Assembly (NCBI GenBank): GCA_964059195.1
Contig: CAXKWD010000001.1
Span: forward strand, 157,530,532-157,594,531
Length of the DNA stretch: 64,000 bases
Reading direction: 5' to 3'
DNA from: Ectobius pallidus
Lineage: Eukaryota > Arthropoda > Insecta > Blattodea > Ectobiidae
The notes below the pieces were generated by a model. The model worked only from the letters and a program-made list of their open reading frames with translations, had not been told where the DNA came from and searched no databases. Below are positions 22,156 through 33,100 of this stretch, piece after piece. Positions within the stretch are counted from its first letter, which is position 1, and each line of letters begins with the position of its first letter. The position numbers and the translations under genes were made by a program.

Positions 22156-23060
22156 TTAGTTGCTACTTCCATATGGAAAAAGGAAGGGAAAAGGTGCTAA
22201 AAATAAGGCAAAACAGGGGATAAAAATATACTACTAAACTCGTTATGGAACAAATTTACATTCACGAACAGCAAATTACTGACTAATTAAAGTGAAATTA
22301 AAAAGAAAAGGTTGAATATTTAGTCATTATTTTTCATTGTTGCAGTCTGTGCTTTCAGTCTCGCGTTTGCTGAAAGCAGACAGGTTCACTATTACCATGT
22401 TCACTGCAAACTGATGAAAAGTTCATTGAAAATTACTTATTATTCAAAGGAAATCAAGATAATTATAAAATAAGAAAACAATGAAACTGAAAAGGCATAG
22501 GCTATAAACGATTAAATGCGTTCTAGAGGTTATTAAAAAACTGCAGTAAAATACAACAAAGGGGGAGAAAGGGGGATTATGGACACAGTGGAGAAAAAGG
22601 GATAAAAGCCCTAAAAAGGAGAAAAGGTACTAAAAATTGTCTCCATTCTCAGCTAGAGACAACGTTCCACACTGTGGTTTCTTTCACAAGAGCTATATTT
22701 TGGCCTACGGAAAAAGGTGCGCACCTAAAAATCCCAACCCTGGTTATAGGCTATGGTTGACAACTTAATGAAATAATAAAATTATTGCCAAGCGCCGTAA
22801 CGAAAGAAAATGGTGCTGTTTTTACAATGCGAAAGCGGCTCACATGCTCGGCAGGCGTTTTACTTTGTTGTGTGAGGTAGTCTAAACACATTCGGCAGGA
22901 GTTGCTTTTCGAATTGTTGCATAGTTTAATTCCGGCCACTCGGACAAAACGATTCATGTTCAAGCACATGGATTCAGTAGCGTGTCTTCGACCGTCGGAA
23001 ATATCAAATTTGATAATCTGATAGGACCTCGGAGGCATTAGAATTTTTCTGTAGTATCAT
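22156..23060. other. Spacer, no recognised gene
   Basis: A 95-codon minus-strand frame (22751-23038) with several cysteines has no recognised domain and no splice context that stands out. Purine-rich AAAGG(T/G)xCTAAAA words recur at about 22190 and 22620. Confidence 0.4.
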
Positions 23061-23064
23061 TAGC

Positions 23065-23125
23065 CTATGATGCAGCGGTCGGGTGGTAGGCCAAGTCCCT
23101 CCAGGGATGTAGTGCCACGGAGGTT
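23065..23125 (+). repeat. SINE family B, 3' fragment
   Basis: GCGGTCGGGTGGTAGGCC, AAGTCCCTCCAGGGATGTAG and TGCCACGG are the complement of the ends of the repeats at 50690-50995 and 52436-52680. Confidence 0.7.
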
Positions 23126-23950
23126 TTAGGTTATCATTAGCCTACCAGTACTTACGGCACGTAAAAGAACTCCAAGTCTAAATTAGAGCCTGCAGACAGT
23201 TGTAGTAGTTGTGCAAGAGGTAGGGAAATAAAGTAGTATTATTTTATGGATGCTAGATACATCGCTTACCTAAAAAATCTGGCACTGGCACACTGTAATA
23301 TTGTATCTATCCTGGTAGAATCCTTAAGGATCACTAAGGCGAAGATTTTTTTCTACTATTTGAGCAAATGCTTCCTCTAGTTCACTCACGTCAATTCTTG
23401 GTGTTCTCTCATACTCGATACTTAAAATACTGGGTTCACTTAATCGGGCTTGTAACATGGTGCTACATAAAATACAGTATATCTTTTTGTTAACTTTAAT
23501 ATTCTAGTCTAATATTGTAAGCGATACGAAATCAGAATGAAACACCAAGTTTCACTTCTACCAGCATCACATACCAGCATATTGAGGTATATCAAAGCGA
23601 CATTACATCTGTCTCAATAAAAACACGTTTTTTTTTCAAATTGAATTTTTCAATGCTTAGTCTGACGATAGTGTACATGTAACCAGCGAGATCACTAAAA
23701 GTAGCGAACTCTTTTCTTTTACTGTTTTATGATAACCTATGTACATTCCATTTTTCCTATTTTCATTTTTTGCCCCCTAGGGCCTTGGGCCCCAGCATCG
23801 CGAGGTCTGCGGGGCCTTCAGGTGCACCACTGCTTGTGGATGCTTTCAAGTCATTTGCCGCGAGTTTCCGGTAAACTGATTGCGCTTATATTATGACGTA
23901 CTTAAGATTTTTATGTTTCTTGGCAATGCAGATTATAACGAGAAATCTCT
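23126..23950. other. Spacer with a repeat remnant, no gene seen
   Basis: Starts with a SINE A-like remnant (TACGGCACGTAAAAGAACTC at about 23154). The stretch at 23770-23830 (GCCCCCTAGGGCCTTGGGCC to GGTGCACCACTG) looks like a transposon end without a partner. Confidence 0.45.
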
Positions 23951-24122
23951 GGCTTAGGTGGTGCAGAATGGTTTGATAGCATTTATACTTGCATAAATAT
24001 GTCAGCATATTTGTGCATTTACCGTCATGTAAAATAACTCTTGCGGGACAAAATTCCAAAACACCGGGGCGATCGTAGGCTTAAGTTGCAGTACACGCCC
24101 CGTCGTTAAATTACCATAAAAC
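23951..24122 (+). repeat. SINE family A, copy 3
   Basis: A weak tRNA-like head (GCTTAGGTGGTGCAGAATGG) is followed by GTAAAATAACTCTTGCGGG, ACAAAATTCCAAAACACCGG, AAGTTGCAGTACACGCCCCG and TCGTTAAATTACCAT, matching copies 1 and 2. Confidence 0.8.
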
Positions 24123-24581
24123 CACCAAGCGTACATCTTTAAGCGTAGGGTGAAGTAATGTAATTTGGTGATATAGGTTATTTGGTGATAATTCTTCTAA
24201 GTCGTGCCATCAGATAAGATACATATTTTATGGCATGGCTCGCGGTGCACATGTTACCTCATTCATTCGCATACCTCTCTGTTAATTGAAACTTACAAAA
24301 TCACTAAATATCTTGTTCCTGTAAAAAATATTAGTAAACATTAGAAAATTATTGCAGTAAGTTGGCACTTCTTTGCACGTGAGTTTTCATTTCGTTGTAC
24401 AACAGCAAATATTCGTCAGATATCATTGTTACCACTTACCATCTGTTCTTTATAATCAATATTATTTTTTAAATTGTGATTCGGCTTAGTAACATTTTCC
24501 CTTTTTAGTACATACCTTATAGGGTTCCAGTTAATTTTTAGCGTTTTTCTTAATTTTCTTAATTCTTCGTATAGTAGCCTC

Positions 24582-24685
24582 ATTCCTTCCCCATTTAAAA
24601 TTAAATAATTTATATATTATGAGTTATAGAAGTATTCCTTCCCCATTTAAAATTAAATAATTTATATATTATGAGTTATAGAAGT
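24582..24685. repeat. 52-bp perfect tandem duplication
   Basis: The unit starting ATTCCTTCCCCATTTAAAAT occurs twice in a row with a 52-bp period and no difference seen, so the duplication is recent. It lies inside the 24148-25846 element. Confidence 0.9.
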
Positions 24686-24939
24686 ATTTAAAATTTAAGA
24701 AAAAAAATAAAAAAGCAAAACGGTATTGCCCCGTCCTAAACCAATGCCTTCACCGTTTCAAGGTACCGTCCCAACTTGACTGTCACTTATCCTGGTGCGG
24801 TGAGAGCGAGTTCTGGCTTATTGCTGAATACCCATGTCTCATCCCTTCAGGAGTTCAGTGACAGCCCCCACAGGCAATACACGTGCTATAGTCTTCGCGC
24901 CCAAACGAACCCCACTCGGCTACAAAGCGAGCGGAAGGC

Positions 24940-25063
24940 TTTTAAGTCGGACCACTCCCCTCATCTGGAAAAGATTATTAGGGTCTACCCACCCCTAAAC
25001 GCTTTAAGTCGGACCACTTACCTCATCTGGAAAAGATTATTAGGGTCTACCCACCCCTAAACA
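24940..25063. repeat. 62-bp tandem duplication in a GC-rich island
   Basis: The unit with TAAGTCGGACCACT, CTCATCTGGAAAAGATTATT and CCACCCCTAAAC occurs twice with a 62-bp period and one or two differences. The surrounding 24730-25240 is clearly more GC-rich than its neighbourhood and gives open frames on both strands without recognised domains. Confidence 0.85.
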
Positions 25064-25848
25064 AATGCGGTGGTCCCTGCCACCAGGTCAGGCCTTGTTG
25101 CAATGTCACTTGTGTTGTTTCTCCAGATTTGTGGAAATCAGCTGCAAGGTTTTTAAACTGTGGCAATAATGCGCATCTTATGCTTAGGCACGCGCCAACA
25201 TTTCCCTTCCTTCCATTTCGGCTTTTCAACCCCAAGATGTTTATGGAGGGTTTGGTCAGGGTTGGGGTTGAGATACTAAATTAGAGGGTTGCCGCCTGAG
25301 GATCCTTTAAAAGCGGTGACTATACCAGTGAACTACACACTAACCTGGCCAGTGTAAGTGTGAGCCACCCGTGAGAGGGACTGGACATTTGGGGTATATA
25401 TAGTATGTATTCTTCGCGCTATAGCATTAGCGAGTAATAACGTTTGAATCATTCTGGGAAATTTCAGTACAGCATCTGTGTTTCATTAATTAGTTATTTC
25501 ATACATGCATATAATTCTGCAGCAATTAACGTAAAATAATAAAATCTAATTGCAATTTAAAATATTCCCTTATATGACGTCATAATTGCGAAAACTGACT
25601 GTCACCAAATTACCTACCTATTGTCACCAAATAACCTAGCACTATCGTCAAATTACCTTCCCTTGCAGTGTTGTCTTCAAATATTTGTAAATCATAGTGG
25701 GTGTGTACGAATTTAGTAATACAGCGATAAACATTGCCTGGAAGAATGATTTCATACCATGAGTACAGCCTGAAAAAATAATTCTGTATTTTCGCCTAAC
25801 AAATTCTTTTTAAGTAAATTTATCACCAAAATACCTTACTTTACCCTA

Positions 25849-26790
25849 CTAGTCACAAACCAGAACTTAAAATCTTAGCGACATGGCCGACTGTTTTATG
25901 TGAAGGTCTATTGAGCATTAAATTGCTCATTTTGCCTGAGTTAGATGAACCGGAAGCTTTGAGAATGAATATAATTTTTTAGTTCGGGAGAGGGGAGGGG
26001 GATGTGACTTATGGCTTCAGTGAGAGGAATTTAGAATGTTCTGCATATTTTACATAAACTTCCTACACGCTGTATTTTATGTGTATCCAAGTAAAATATC
26101 ACACTGCTTACAATTTTTTTCTAAAAAAGAAGTATGTTTAATGAATATTTCTTGTACATCATAATGTGATATTTGTCTGCCTGAGGCTCACTTACCGTCT
26201 TTAAGATTCTTTAGAGTGCTTCAGATTGTTCCGGAGCATTATACTTAGAGATGATGATTTTTCGCATTTTGAAATTATACATTTAATACAATAATATTCT
26301 CATAATACATTTCGTGTTCTGTTTTTAAATTTCGAATTTTCTAACATTTACACATGTACACATTTAAGCTTACTAACAATTAGTAGCCTAATATTTCAAC
26401 CAAAACATTGATTTTACCTGACCCGGCCCTGTTCTTGTAAAAAGAGTACATGGTTTAAATGTAGGTTAATGTGTAGGCTATTCTGACTATGGAAAAGTGA
26501 AACAAAGTACTATTACTTCTTACTTACTGTACTATCATCAGTACTTTCAAAAGTTCGTAATGCCGCCTTACACAGAATGTAAAACAAAATATTAAATGAA
26601 CCGCTGATATCCAAGCTAGAAGATTAAAAATCTTGCTGAGCACTCGCAGAAAAACGCAAATACTTTAAAATAAGAATGTTATCCAATAAGAATAGAATAG
26701 TGAATGTAAAAAAATAGTATACGCCATGGAGGCTCAGAGGGTTCCAGGAGGTTGAGACTCCCAGATTTTTAGATATTCAGCACGTGAAGG
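25849..26790. other. Spacer, no gene seen
   Basis: AT-rich; no frames over 60 codons, no RNA gene or paired repeats recognised. Confidence 0.5.
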
Positions 26791-26794
26791 TGAT

Positions 26795-26990
26795 AAGGTT
26801 GTCAGCCTTACGCACCGGCCGCCTTTACCCCAGGATTACTCCTGGTGCTCATTTCTGTGAGAGGCTGAGTCGACCCCAAGGCCATAGTGCCACCAGAAGG
26901 ATTAGACCAATTGAAACCCTCCAACGACCTCATCGGGGATCGAACCCGCGACTTTCCGGTTTGCAGCGCAGCGCCTCAACCAATAGTGAA
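26795..26990 (-). repeat. tRNA-derived SINE, family C
   Basis: The minus strand has GGTTGAGGCGCTGCGCTGCA, then a perfect B box in CGCGGGTTCGATCCCCG and a body with GGTGGCACTATGGCCTTGGG and GGCTGAGTCGACC inverted. The short open frame at 26784-27005 on the plus strand is a by-product. Confidence 0.75.
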
Positions 26991-27114
26991 TGTAGGGAAC
27001 TTTAAAAAATAGGGATAAACGCAACAGTCACAACTGAACATAGAACATTTTCCTCACGATTTGCAATGCACTCAAAGGGTTTCGCCATTCCACCACGTCC
27101 GCTGGACTCTAGAT

Positions 27115-27804
<690 letters not shown>

Positions 27805-28094
27805 CTCTCGAGGAGACATCGATACCGACGAAATATTTTCGTGTATGGGACAGTGGCGGCAGCACCAATCAATAATACTTTTAGATGTTACGAAATCCCA
27901 TGCAAGATGGCAGGACCTAAGTCCATACCAACTTAATTATCTGTCAAAATGGGTTTATAATAATCAGTTTTTAAAAACAAGTTTAGCGAATTTTACAGAT
28001 ATTGAAAAATTATGTATCATTTGTTAATAGTCACTTTCTGTAATAAGAGTCCATGATTAATTAGCTCTAATGTATTTTTTTTATTTCGACGTAG

Positions 28095-28440
28095 TTGGCC
28101 ATTCGAAATTTGGCCATAGAGCTCTGCGCTTTTAAGATGGCCGCCGAGAATGAGGTATTATCCACTTCCGGCTATCTCAGAGGCCCGTGTTTACACCACA
28201 GTTCTGTGCTTGTGTCTTGTTTTGGAAGTAATTATGCGATTAACTGCTATGTTTTCGGCTGTTCGGCCGTTGCAAACAAACGTTGAGGACTTAGTTGCCA
28301 CAGTTATCCAACAGAAAAGGCTATTTTTCAAGAATGGATGTTAAAATTACGCCATGGAAAAACACCTTCCCAGTTTTCTCGTGTTTACAGCTGTCACTTC
28401 ACAGAAGATGATTCTAACGTTCCTTTGAGCAGTTATGGTG
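28095..28440 (+). pseudogene. THAP-domain exon with in-frame stop
   Basis: In one reading frame the plus strand gives NCYVFGCSAVANKR, then TGA at about 28284, then GLSCHSYPTEKAIFQEWMLK, LRHGKTPSQFSRVYSCHFTE and DDSNVPLSSYG, followed by a donor-like GGTGAGC at 28440. The spacing C-x4-C, a later Pro and Trp, and C-x2-H is the THAP zinc-finger DNA-binding pattern. A Kozak-like AAGATGGCCGCC lies at 28133 and an ETS-like CACTTCCGG at 28163, as in a promoter-proximal first exon. The stop inside the finger argues for a pseudogene or a transposon remnant; a sequencing error or a different splice plan is possible. No following exon was identified. Confidence 0.65.
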
Positions 28441-28570
28441 AGCATTTCATGTTTTCTAGAGTGATTAAGATAATTTTGATATAGTAGATGTTGAAAAAAA
28501 TACATAAGTCTATGAAATAATAGGTATACCCGACCAACTTAACCTCGTTTAGGCATGTTAAATTAGCATT

Positions 28571-29012
28571 TCATCTTTCCAGTGTAATTTTTGTTGCCAA
28601 TTTATTTTGACATTTAAGAATGTCAATGTCAATTGAAATTTCTCCCGTAACCGATAAATGGCCAATCTGTATTGTAATTGAGTAAAAATCAAACCACATA
28701 CAAATTTTTAGGTTATGTGCTTTGCAGATAGCAAACTCAACGTTTTTTTTGTCCATCAACACGTTCACTTCAATGCACTTGATGAATTTTCTAATTGGTA
28801 GAGTCCGGCCAGCTTTCATACTGCTGCCTGCCCTATGCTTTTCGAACCAAGTGGTTATGGAGTTTTCGTCGAAAAGTTTAAGCCGTTCTTTCTTGAATGA
28901 ATTTATCGGCAAGAAATTTGTCGAAGGAAAGTCGTGGGTACTTTCTGGTTCTATAACCTCAAATTCGAATAAGGCAAAGTTCCTATCCGGACTTTTCTCT
29001 CGCCTGAGAAAC
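28571..29012 (-). CDS. Exon 2 of the SAP-like gene (possibly last)
   Basis: 442 bases from acceptor GGTTGCAG to the TGA stop, about 146 codons without interruption in AT-rich DNA. The opposite-strand frame at 28722-29201 is its shadow. Confidence 0.55.
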
Positions 29013-29085
29013 CTGCAACCAAAACAAACAACGTCGTATATTAGAAAGTGTTCAATAAGCTATGATACGAAAAAGTTCATGCATG

Positions 29086-29137
<52 letters not shown>

Positions 29138-29885
29138 CGTGGAACGCCACGCCAGAGAAGTAAAACTTGTTTTTATTTTTTATTTTTTCAATTTTTCATA
29201 ATTGGATTTTTCAATTTTGCATTATTGGACTTTGTAATATTGGGTTTTTAGACTTTTTAAATTTTGGATTTTTTAATTTTGGAATTTTGGATTTTTTAAA
29301 TTTTGGATCTTTGAAATTTTATTTTTGGAATTTTTAAATTTTGGATTATCGATTTTTAGATTTTTCAATTCTGGATTTTCTTTTTTTTTAATTTTTATTT
29401 TTTTAAATTTTGGCTTTTTAATTTTTTTAATTTTGGAACTTTGAATTTTTTAATTTTGGATTTTTTAAAATGTTGATCCTTTAAATCGTATAGCAGTTGA
29501 TTACTCCTAATCATTGAGTTGACTGGTTTCTGTGCAGTCCGTTCCGTCACACCTCACTAATTTCGTGACGATTTTGAATGTGACACTAATTTCGTGACGA
29601 TTTTTTAGCGTGACACAAGCTCTGGATTTACCCCTACCGCGGCTAAAGAAGTTTCACTTAAAAAAAAAAAAAACATGAAAATAAATCGAAAAGAATATTG
29701 GAGACCGCAGGCATACTGGACCATATTAGAACAGTTAGCAAACGTTTCAGAAGACAGGTAGCTTTGATTTCTCACCTTGCAATCAACTCATGCTTCGTTA
29801 ACTTTGAAATATTTGTTGCACCATCTTCGTAGAACATCCTTTTTAACTCCTTCACTGTAAAATTGGAGAACCGTCCCAAACTCAT
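28571..29885 (-). CDS. Two-exon gene with SAP-like N-terminus, unknown function
   Basis: Exon 1 starts at ATG 29885 and runs to 29776, ending CAAG before a strong donor GTGAGA. Exon 2 starts at 29012 after GGTTGCAG and stays open to TGA at 28573-28571. The phase agrees: AG plus G gives Arg, then FLRREKSPDRNFALFEFEVI. The product would be about 183 residues. Residues about 8-40 (NFTVKELKRMFYEDGATNIS, KLTKHELIARFLR) look like a SAP helix-extended-helix DNA-binding motif. The rest (SITTWFEKHRAGSSMKAGRT, then IRKFIKCIEVNV) recalls the N-terminal part of SAP/SWIM/YqaJ-type insect proteins, but this is a weak memory match. An exon 2 donor further inside cannot be excluded. It is head-to-head with the tetraspanin gene, 195 bp between start codons. 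Confidence 0.6.
29091..29135. repeat. Poly(A) tract, 45 bp
   Basis: 45 consecutive A in the intron of the SAP-like gene, directly before the periodic AT-rich block at 29170. It could be an old retroposon tail or a slippage tract. Confidence 0.95.
29170..29475. repeat. Degenerate minisatellite, TTTTTAATTTTGGA unit
   Basis: About 20 imperfect repeats of roughly 15 bp, with TTTTGGA(T/A)TTTTT recurring throughout. Strongly T-rich on the plus strand. It lies within the SAP-like gene's intron. Confidence 0.85.
29476..29775. other. Rest of the SAP-like gene's intron
   Basis: Contains a short direct repeat, GTGACACTAATTTCGTGACG type, at about 29545-29610, and a 13-A run at about 29660. Nothing coding. 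Confidence 0.5.
29776..29885 (-). CDS. Exon 1 of the SAP-like gene
   Basis: 110 coding bases: 36 codons from ATG plus two bases of a split Arg codon. Donor CAAG/GTGAGA. Upstream of the ATG the minus strand runs into the shared promoter interval. Confidence 0.6.
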
Positions 29886-30080
29886 ACTGAAAACACACAA
29901 GAAAGAGGAAACCGGAAGTTCACAATACCTGAATGTGGAGAGCAGCGCGCTCAAGTGGCAGGAAGAAAAACTAAAAAAGCCCAGAGCTCTATTGCAGACA
30001 ACTCGGCTATCTCATTTTGGGGCATTGATCGTTGTGTTGTCATAAACTTGTGAATTAAGTAATATTTTATGTGATTTGAC
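29886..30080. promoter_or_regulatory. Shared promoter interval of the divergent gene pair
   Basis: 195 bp separate the start codons of the minus-strand SAP-like gene and the plus-strand tetraspanin. It contains ACCGGAAGT (29911-29919), a perfect ETS/GABP-type site often found in bidirectional housekeeping promoters. The block 29911-30010 is less AT-rich than its surroundings. No TATA box stands out on the plus strand. Transcription starts are not known. Confidence 0.55.
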
Positions 30081-30140
30081 ATGTGCGGAGGATTTACATG
30101 CTCGAAGAATGCTCTTACAGCATTAAACATCCTCTACATA
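30081..30140 (+). CDS. Tsp97E: Tetraspanin exon 1 (start)
   Basis: ATG at 30081, 20 codons with the [11 protein letters not shown] motif typical of TSPAN13/31 N-termini, donor ATA/GTACGTAG. The upstream ATG-free interval is the shared promoter. Confidence 0.9.
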
Positions 30141-33100
30141 GTACGTAGTCAATATATATATCCAACAAAATAGTGTTTTAGATGTAAGCGATGTAAAGGT
30201 CAATATTTTTTAGATCACTGTATTATTTTTTATTATACTGATGGGGGGCGTAACCTGAACTTCAATATGAAGTTTGTTTATCCACAATACACGTTATTTT
30301 ATGTCATGACATGACACGACACGACCCTTGCATACGTCTCATAATTCGTACCATAACTCTCACCTGTACCTTTTTTATTTTGCAGTATGATATTTCTGCT
30401 TTCCTTATGTTTTAGTTTAGGATTAAAAAAATTACTGAAATAAACTGCTTCAATTATAGGTTATTAGTTCGCTTTAGGATTCGAAACCGGGTTGTCAGCT
30501 TGAATGCTGATGTCGAGACCACTTGCCTCCCACAGAACATACCCAGTTCTATTCCAAATATTCCTCTAGATCTCACTACAGATGTTCATGGATGTGCTTT
30601 TGATTCGTTCACCACCCATTAACTAAAGTATAATTAGCCTTATATATTTACATAAAGCTCAGTTTACTAATTTATTTTAAAAGATATCAATTTTTACTTT
30701 TTTTTAATGATAAGGGCTGAACTTAACGAAGATACAGACAGAAGGATTTATCCGATATATTTGTGGAGATTTATCTAGGAATGAGGGTTTCCATAGCTCA
30801 TAACTGGGTCTTAAATATTTTATCATATATTTATATGTATGAAAATGGCCAAATTTAACTTTATCTTGTTCTCAAAACTTGTAGAATCCATATCTAAATA
30901 TAAGTAAAATCTATAACATCACATAAAATTAACCTAAAATGGCACTATGAGGAAATGAGTGTTCACGAGAATCTGCTGCGGGAAGAGAAGGCGTCATTGA
31001 GTCTTGTGATGCAGAATCTAGGGCTGTAAATTGATGGCATCCAACATTAATATCACTGTTTCTAACCTAACTGCCACCAACCGGGCTCTACATGACATTA
31101 ACATTAATATCACCATTCCTGATATACTGGTAACTGTCATCAACCTACCTCTACATGTCACTAACACTAATATCTCTGTTCCTAACCTAACTTCTACTTA
31201 CCTAGAATCCGTGAATATTGTTGCATGGGCAAAATGGGTCATATACCTCATGGCCAGCAACAGTTCGATAGCTTTGGAAGTGCATAAACCTAAATATAGC
31301 ACCTTGAAAATGGTAACAGGATCCTAATTTATGATTTCTCTGTAGCCTATATAGAATAAAACCTATCGACTTTTTACAGAAGTCAGGAATGGATACACTG
31401 TCTGTATGTATAGAATTACACCACGTCCTTGGCCTCTGATTGCATGCACGTGTTGTCCCAGTAATGCATGTGAATAAAGCACTTGCCCAGTCTGTGCATA
31501 AAGGTCCAATGAGACAAAAATTAACTTAGTCGGTAGGTAATGGTTGGTATCCAAGCCAGGGATAGCGTAAGAGTTTGGAACACCTTGCGTAGAACCCAGG
31601 TGTGAGCTATTATGGTAGACCCCCATATGTGTTATGAAAGGATTTTTAGTGCTCGATCCAAAAATGTTTAATGAAAATTGTATGCATTTTGACTTGAATA
31701 ATCATATGATGTTTACTTTATGCCTTGTGCGTGGCAGTATGTGCTTGCTGCTGATTAATGCAAAGTGTATTTCATCTATATATATAAAAATGAATGTATG
31801 TGTGTGTGTGTGTGTGTGTGTCCTTTATGCATTACTACACCATTCATCCGATCGCCATGAAACTTTGGGAAGTTGTTGAGTCCATTCCCGGGAAGGTTTC
31901 TGGCATATTACATTTTTAATTTTCGTGAGTTATGAGTGAAAAACGGGCAAAAAACGTGTATTTTTTGCGTTTTCGAAGCATCGTTTTCAGTAATACCATG
32001 TCAAATCAATTACAGTAGGCTTTGGCTATTTTTGTCATTCCTTGGACATAAAACTATTGTAGCTCACTATTGTAACTGTTGTAGCTCACACTGGTCGATT
32101 CATTTGTTTATAATGTCAAGGCACGCAGACATATGAAATTTTCAACCTGCACCGAAGAGGATTATTATTATTATTATTATTATTATAAAAGGGATAATCA
32201 ATATAGGCCTCAATATGGTCAAACGTTCGATTTGGACAAAACTCACTATACAGGGGTTTTCTGGGCCAAGGACCTCGAATCTGAGGTTGCTTTTACCAGT
32301 CAACGCTATCTAATAGTGGTATGTAATTCACGTGATTTAGGTGTTAATAAATATAATGATTTAACTTTTATGCTCTTAATTTTTAATTTTTGAAATCATT
32401 ATCGCGGGCAAACGCTTGATTTTGTAAGTCCATCCTTGACGATTCATTTGTTTAGAATATCAAGGCACGCAGACGTATGAAATTTTCAACCTACACGGAA
32501 GAGGGATATTCAATATAGGCCTAAATATGGTCAAACATTGTTCGACTTGGACGAAACTCACTATGCAGGGGTTTTCTGGGCCAGGGAACTCTAATCTGAG
32601 GTCGCTTTTACCAGTCGATGCTATCTGATCGTGGTATGTAGTCCACGCGATTTAGGTGTTAATAAATATAATGATTTAACTATTATGCTCTTAATTTTTA
32701 ATTTTTGAAATAATTATCGCGTGCGAAGCCGCGGGCACACGCTAGTTCACAATAAAATCCTTATAATTTATATCAATCTGGACAGTGCTGAGAAGTAGAA
32801 AGAACTGGCCAAGACATCTACAATAACCTAGCTGGGTAACAATCTTAAAAATCCTACAGAATAATGTGAATTTTGCAATAAAAACTAAAAAAAAAACAAG
32901 TCTGCTGATGTTTCAAGTGACATGTCAGACATGAAATATTTAGTGTAATATTTAGTACATAATGGTCTCACTGACCATTCCGTGTAAATTATTCATTGCA
33001 ATTTTCATTGCAATCACTGCACAACTGTATGATGACATATGTTCCAGGCACATTAATTTCTTACCAAGTTTGTAACCTGCTAGTCTGTTTTTATTCCTAT

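Larger units (their letters stand above)
24148..25846. mobile_element. 1.7-kb TIR element with TTTGGTGATA subterminal repeats
   Basis: The left end GGGTGAAGTAATGTAATTTG and the complement of the right end (GGGTAAAGTAAGGTATTTTG) are inverted repeats, followed by GTGATA on both sides. TA flanks each end (24146-24147, 25847-25848). The word (T)TTTGGTGAYA occurs twice at the left end and inverted copies occur near 25605, 25625 and 25822. No transposase is present. The superfamily is not assigned; a TA duplication points to Tc1/mariner-like movement. Confidence 0.75.

Noticed and set aside
25270..25345. tRNA-like stretch on the minus strand (AGTTCACTGGTATAGTCACC)
   Set aside because: It resembles an A-box region but no B box or acceptor stem follows; too weak to list.
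28722..29201. 159-codon plus-strand frame
   Set aside because: It overlaps exon 2 of the minus-strand gene, which has matching splice phase, and it ends in a poly-lysine run from the poly(A) tract.
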